NCBI GenBank assembly: GCA_008692225.1
Contig: VICG01000003.1
Coordinates: 2,163,501-2,227,500 of the forward strand
Direction: 5' to 3'
Source: Monilinia fructicola
Taxonomy: Eukaryota; Ascomycota; Leotiomycetes; Helotiales; Sclerotiniaceae
DNA: 64,000 bases
Shown: positions 59,701 to 64,000 of the stretch, in pieces
Layout of the letters: the number at the start of each line of letters is the position of its first letter
How positions within the stretch are numbered: the stretch's first letter is position 1
The notes under the pieces: generated by a model
What the model saw: the letters and a program-made list of their open reading frames with translations, nothing else
Told to the model about the DNA's origin: nothing
Databases searched by the model: none
Made by a program: the position numbers and the translations under genes

Positions 59701-60149
59701 ACAGCGGACCCCAACAACAGAAGAATCAGAGTTTCTTTGAATTGCTTGACGAATCGAAGCCATAATGGTTCGGGAGGCTCGTGGGGAAGTTCGTTTGGTC
59801 CTTGATCGTGTAATCTAGCAAGAGCTTCTGCTGGTGTTAAGCCTGATATGAGAGAGGTTTGTAATCGCTCTGCGGTCTCGGCAGGTGCAAGGCCGGAAAA
59901 TTCATCTGCTATTGACTGTTGCGCATTAGTCGTATTAGTCGTGGTCCTCTCTGGTTCAGGTGAAATTGGGCGTTCACTAACTTTGGCCACCGCTGAGGAG
60001 GATCGAGTATGTCTGCTCTTTGAATTGGCCCTTTCCCTTGATCTGGGTCTTGAAGATGGTTCTGACTTTGGTTCCCTACCATTTCCCAAGGGAAGGTTGA
60101 CCATGGGTAACAAATTCCCTGATGGACTGGTGGATCTTGGCCACGACAT
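56744..60149 (-). CDS. pmr1: Golgi-type Ca2+/Mn2+-transporting P-type ATPase (PMR1/SPCA)
   Basis: This pump loads Ca2+ and Mn2+ into the Golgi using ATP. ATG at 60149 ([11 protein letters not shown]). Exons are 58727-60149, 57340-58677 and 56744-57285. Introns are 49 bp (58678-58726) and 54 bp (57286-57339). The first splits the phosphorylation motif, joining CSDKTG to [13 protein letters not shown]; the second joins NAMQILWI to [16 protein letters not shown]. The protein is 1100 aa. Its motifs are the [19 protein letters not shown] actuator region, [30 protein letters not shown], the CSDKTGT phosphorylated Asp and the [18 protein letters not shown] hinge. The N-terminus has about 100 extra Ser/Arg-rich residues, and there is an acidic insertion in the actuator loop ([19 protein letters not shown]). 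No frameshift. It lies next to COG4, another Golgi gene. Confidence 0.95.
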
Positions 60150-60949
60150 AGCTTTTGCTTGCAGCTCTTGTAACACACTTCAAAATCTGCTAAGTAACGA
60201 GCAGCAGTATCTGCTGTCGTTATGCTAAATGCCTATCACTGAGGCATGCGAATGTAGTTGAAATGCAAAAGGAAATGTGGTAAGTTAAAAATTGCGTCCA
60301 GACCTCCCATTCACGTACCAAAAATATTGCTCCCAACTCCAACACAAGAAATTGAAGTTCAAAGGTAAATGTATTTTCTCAAAGATCCAGTTGATATACT
60401 TTTAGAGCTTGATCCATAGTAATTATCGAATTACGTGTCGTCTAAGTCCTGAGTTCTCTTTCAGTTTCATGGCAGAACAAAAAGCGCAGGTTGCGAGTGA
60501 GCACGGTCTAGTTTTGGCGCGTAAAAACCTCCCCCTACCCTGTACCTGTAAGGTTACTGTAAGAACGAGGTGGCATGCGTAGGCGGGACTTCAAGGGGTT
60601 CTAACAATGGATTATCTACTAGATGGGGTTCCAGATTGCCGGCGGCTACAGCTGGAGGGAAGGGGCTTAGAACTAATCAGTACCTCGATAGGTCGAATGG
60701 GAAGAACCAGTACTCGAGTAGTACGGAGCGGTACAGCTAATAACACCCAGTCTGTATGGAGGAGTAGTGTAGTGAGGACCCAGGTAAGTCAAGTAGGTGG
60801 GTACTAGGCTTATAATATAAAGAAGAAGAATAAATAGGTAGATAAGTAGGTAGGTATGTATCTAGGGGTTTGGGTATATAGGTAGATAGATAACTGGAAG
60901 TATATAAATATCCATATAGGTAGATGGGTAGATGGGTAGATAGATGAAT

Positions 60950-61215
60950 ACAAAAACATATACGTTTAGGTAAGTATATAAATATCTAGGTAGATAGGTA
61001 GATAAATACAAAATATGTAGGTTTAGATAAGTATATAGATGTATAGATGTATAGATGTATAGATATATAGATATATAAATATATAGATATATAGATATAT
61101 AGATATATAGATATATAGATATATAGATATATAGATATATAGATATATAGATATATAGATATATAGATATATAGATATATATAGATATATAGATATATAG
61201 ATATATAAATATATC
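60950..61215 (+). repeat. Long TAGATA/GATATA microsatellite
   Basis: Starts as GGTAGATAGGTAGATA units and becomes near-perfect ATAGATAT units for about 170 bp (61041-61213). It is the longest repeat in the window. The Ile/Tyr-only antisense frame through it is an artefact. Confidence 0.95.
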
Positions 61216-61561
61216 GGTATATAATAAGGTATTATGGATATCTATGGATAAGTAATACAATACCAAGGGAGCCCTCGGGAGCCCTGGAGATTGAAGGACT
61301 TCCAAGTTGGGGATATAACCTTGGAATTAGACAAATACTGCCTACCTAATTATTAATACTGGTTATTTGACTTATCGGGCTTCACCAGGGCGTGAGCAGG
61401 TAGGTATGAATGTCCATTGATACAATTCCTTACTTTGTCTTTTCTCTGCTTAGTAATAAGAGATTGGCTTGTATCAAGTCTACGGAGTAGTACCGGTGTA
61501 GCTACTAGGTACCTAATTAGTACGAGTATTAGTATCCATGGATCTATTTATTAGGACCACC

Positions 61562-61880
61562 AGTACCTACCTACCTACCTACCTACCTACTACCTACTTA
61601 CCTCCCTAGTACTTATTCGATACCTCCAGCTAGTAGTTACCCTCCGAATCTAAAATTATACTAATAGATGCCTATCTAGGTTCCGAGGACGTAATACAGT
61701 CCTGGACCTGATGATGGCCGTATAATAATTAGGACATCCAATAATATCCATGGATCCCTAGGTAAGCATCGTGAAGCTTGGGATATAATGATAATATAAT
61801 ACCTACCTAGGTAAGCACCTACTTACTTACCTACGTAGTGGAGGTACTAAATACTACCTACGTAGGTACCTCCGGCCTAC
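61562..61880 (+). repeat. TACC/TAGG short repeats with palindromic TACCTAGGTA
   Basis: Runs of CTAC and CCTA (61567-61600), then ACCTACCTAGGTAAG (about 61802) and CTACCTACGTAGGTACC (about 61855). Self-complementary copies are frequent, as in the 20-32 kb desert. Confidence 0.75.
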
Positions 61881-62400
61881 TACTCGAGCATGTCACACTA
61901 TGTCACGTGTTTATTATGCATTCGACTGACGGCTCCACTTATTGATGAAGTAATTTTAGCCATTTATAGACTAACGTTAAAACCTGAAAATTCAAGTTGT
62001 ATCCCAACCTCTTGATTCTTCTTCAGTCTTCATTGCGCAAACACAAACTCTCCCCACTCATCTATTCCCCCCCCCCCATCCTTCCTTCATTAAACTTCAT
62101 CATCTTGCTCCCGTCGTATCGCATTCCAGCACCGCAATACAAGCAACCAGTTAATTGCGACGATTAAATATATTTTTTTCTATGATAGCTTCTGTTTCTT
62201 GCTACATTCTAGTTTGTTGACGCGATTACCTTAACATCGAAGCTTCCCCCGGAGCGGTCAAAAAATATCCTCGACGCGACATAAGGCAAAAACGGCCCCA
62301 ACGTCAACAATAAACAATCGAAACGCGTCTTCATTATTGAATTCACCTATAAACCTCATTTCTTCTCGCCCGAGGGCGCCATACTCTCTTCGATATCATC

Positions 62401-64000
62401 ATGTTTTATTCAGAGACTCTCTTAAGCAAGACGGGCCCTTTGGCCCGTGTCTGGCTTTCGGCAAATTTGGAGCGCAAGCTGTCAAAAAATCATATTTTAC
62501 AGGCCAGTGTCAAGGATAGTGTTGAAGCTATCGTGACACCCAACCAAGCACCAATGGCTTTACGTCTAAGCGGTCAACTGTTGCTAGGAGTTGTCAGAAT
62601 TTATAGTCGAAAAGCGCGTTATTTACTGGATGATTGCAATGAAGCTCTCATCAAAATCAAAATGGTATGTCCCATATGATCTTGGTCGTAGAAGCCAACA
62701 CTAACCCTCCTACCTAGGCCTTCCGTCTTTCAGGTAACAATGATATTCCCGCCGGACTCCATATGCCTTCTCGAGATGCTCTCATGCTTCCCGATATGCT
62801 CACTGAAGGAGATAACCTCGAAATGCCACCAATGCCTGATGCTTCGTTTCTTTTGTCCCAGTTGGATGAAGACCCTACGTTGGGCCGCAAAAGAAGAGGT
62901 GCTAGTCGCGATATCAACTTGCAGGACGAGTTCAATAACAGCCAATTCTTACAAAACAGTATAGAAGATAACAACGGAGAGGAGGATGAACTTGCTTTAG
63001 AGCCTTTGGATGATGACCTTGATTTGGGTCTTGATTTTGGACTTGATGACATGAACCCTAAAACGATTGGAGCGGATAGATCTCTGGAGCTGATATCAGT
63101 CTTGAATTCGGACGAGATGCACCAGCTGCCCGAGCTGTTGAAGATGACTTGCTCAGTGAATTGGACATTCAGCCACGAGCGAAGGACGTCTTTGATACTG
63201 GAGATCGTGAAGCTTCTATCAACCTCGGGTTTGACAATGATGATGATGGGTTTCAGATTGGTGATGATGATGGAGATATCGACATGCTCAATATCGGTGG
63301 AGAACCAGATATTTCTGCCCTTCCACGTGCTCCGGAACTTGAGCGCGCCCGTATCTCGGAATCGCCACTTTCCGACATCGATGAGACTATTGTTGCCGAA
63401 GTTGAGGCAGATCAACGTCGAGAAGAATCTGGAACGTTTGCACCCGAAGATGAGACAGAACAATCAATCTTCCGTCAACCAGCTCAACGCGCCAGAAAAT
63501 ACAAGCCTTTGATGCCCGATAGTGACACGACAATCTCTAAGCATGCTATTAAAGAATTGGAGAGGAACCACGACACCATTTTACGTCCTCAGTCATTCCT
63601 TCCCCGCGATCCTCAACTTTTGGCATTGATGGAAATGCAAAAGAATGGTGGTTTTGTTTTCGATATTATGGGTGAAGGACGTAGTGCGGGCTGGGCGCCA
63701 GAACTCCGTGGAATGCTGTCCCTCGATGCCGTTCGCAGAACAGGAGACTTGAAGCGTAAGCGAGATGGTGGTAATGCAGATGTGGATGGCGAGCACGAAC
63801 AAGGTGCCAACAAATCACCTCGATTGGATCTCGGTGAGGAAGAGGACCTTGTGCTAACCTTGCTGGTGATGCCGGTTTGGGTCGAGATGAGACAATGATT
63901 GCTGCCGATGGTACAATTATAGAGATGGGAGGTGATGATGAGTTCAATATTAATATTGAAGATGATGACCACAACGCCACAGCTGGGCTAGGAGATGATC
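62401..64000 (+). CDS. rad21: Cohesin subunit RAD21/SCC1, partial at right edge, two apparent frameshifts
   Basis: RAD21 is the kleisin that closes the cohesin ring and is cut by separase at anaphase. ATG at 62401 gives [20 protein letters not shown], the classic kleisin N-terminus. Exon 1 is 62401-62664; a 53-bp intron (62665-62717, GTATGT...CCTAG, branch CTAAC) joins IKIKM to [19 protein letters not shown]. The frame breaks near 63086-63087 (one G missing) and near 63851 (one G missing); repair gives [18 protein letters not shown] and [14 protein letters not shown], both continuous. SLEFGR fits the separase consensus SxExGR. The middle is acidic. The third frame stays open to the window end, so the C-terminal winged-helix part lies outside. 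The meiotic paralogue REC8 is less likely given the overall fit. Confidence 0.92.

Larger units (their letters stand above)
60150..62400. other. Intergenic between divergent PMR1 and RAD21, repeat-rich
   Basis: About 2.25 kb. The left 0.4 kb is the PMR1 promoter/leader, the right 0.5 kb the RAD21 leader (pyrimidine-rich, with a C9-10 run near 62068-62077). Between them lie GGTAG repeats, a long TAGATA microsatellite (60950-61215), and many TACCTA/TAGGTA units (61500-61880). No gene is supported. Confidence 0.5.

Noticed and set aside
59128..59805. 225-codon frame antisense to PMR1
   Set aside because: It lies entirely over a conserved PMR1 exon and has no motif of its own.
60862..61305. 147-codon minus-strand frame of Ile/Tyr/Leu repeats
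   Set aside because: It is the translation of the TAGATA microsatellite and has no codon or motif support.
1..64000. tRNA and rRNA genes
   Set aside because: I looked for GTTCGA-type T-loops and 5S-like strings on both strands and found none with a matching acceptor or D-arm; a tRNA scan would be decisive.

Overview
The window is nuclear DNA of a filamentous ascomycete (Pezizomycotina; probably Leotiomycetes of the Botrytis/Sclerotinia type, which is inference from gene resemblance only). The evidence is short introns of about 50-75 bp with GTANGT starts, CTAAC/CTGAC-type branch sites and CAG/TAG ends; single-copy eukaryotic genes; a HET-domain gene; and long AT-rich spacers full of microsatellites. 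There are no operons.

Layout. 0-6 kb holds four unrecognised, mostly disordered-protein ORFs (497-1222 +, 1802-2992 +, 3519-4238 -, 5476-5994 -). 7.4-8.3 kb (-) is SLD5, a GINS subunit of the replicative helicase. 8.85-9.0 kb (-) is a U6 snRNA gene interrupted by a 53-bp mRNA-type intron. 12.4-13.2 kb (-) is a GH16 beta-glucanase-like enzyme without a signal peptide. 18.4-20.3 kb (-) is the CDC25 mitotic phosphatase (four exons). About 20.9 kb (20.3-41.2 kb) then has no gene I can support; it is dense in simple repeats and recurrent short motifs. 41.2-42.9 kb (-) is an MFS drug/polyamine-type transporter. 44.3-46.7 kb (+) is a tandem pair of paralogues that share an unrecognised C-terminal domain and one intron position. 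47.1-49.1 kb (-) is a HET-domain protein. 49.7-51.5 kb (+) is UTP18. 52.2-53.4 kb (+) is an unusually GC-rich gene with a SAP-like motif. 53.9-56.4 kb (-) is COG4, 56.7-60.1 kb (-) is a PMR1-type Golgi Ca2+/Mn2+ ATPase, and 62.4 kb to the right edge (+) is RAD21/SCC1 cohesin, truncated by the window. COG4 and PMR1 are neighbours that both act at the Golgi; I infer no functional link from that.

The most striking technical signal is that several genes that should be intact (SLD5, COG4, RAD21, the SAP-like gene and probably the HET gene) are broken by single-base length changes, nearly all in short homopolymer runs, while UTP18, PMR1, CDC25, MFS and GH16 read cleanly. This looks more like residual assembly indels than real pseudogenes, and an automatic annotation would fragment these genes. 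The most interesting biological signals are the intron-containing U6 gene, the tandem paralogue family of unknown function, the GC-rich gene, and a separase-type site (SLEFGR) in RAD21 that lies exactly at one of the frameshifts.
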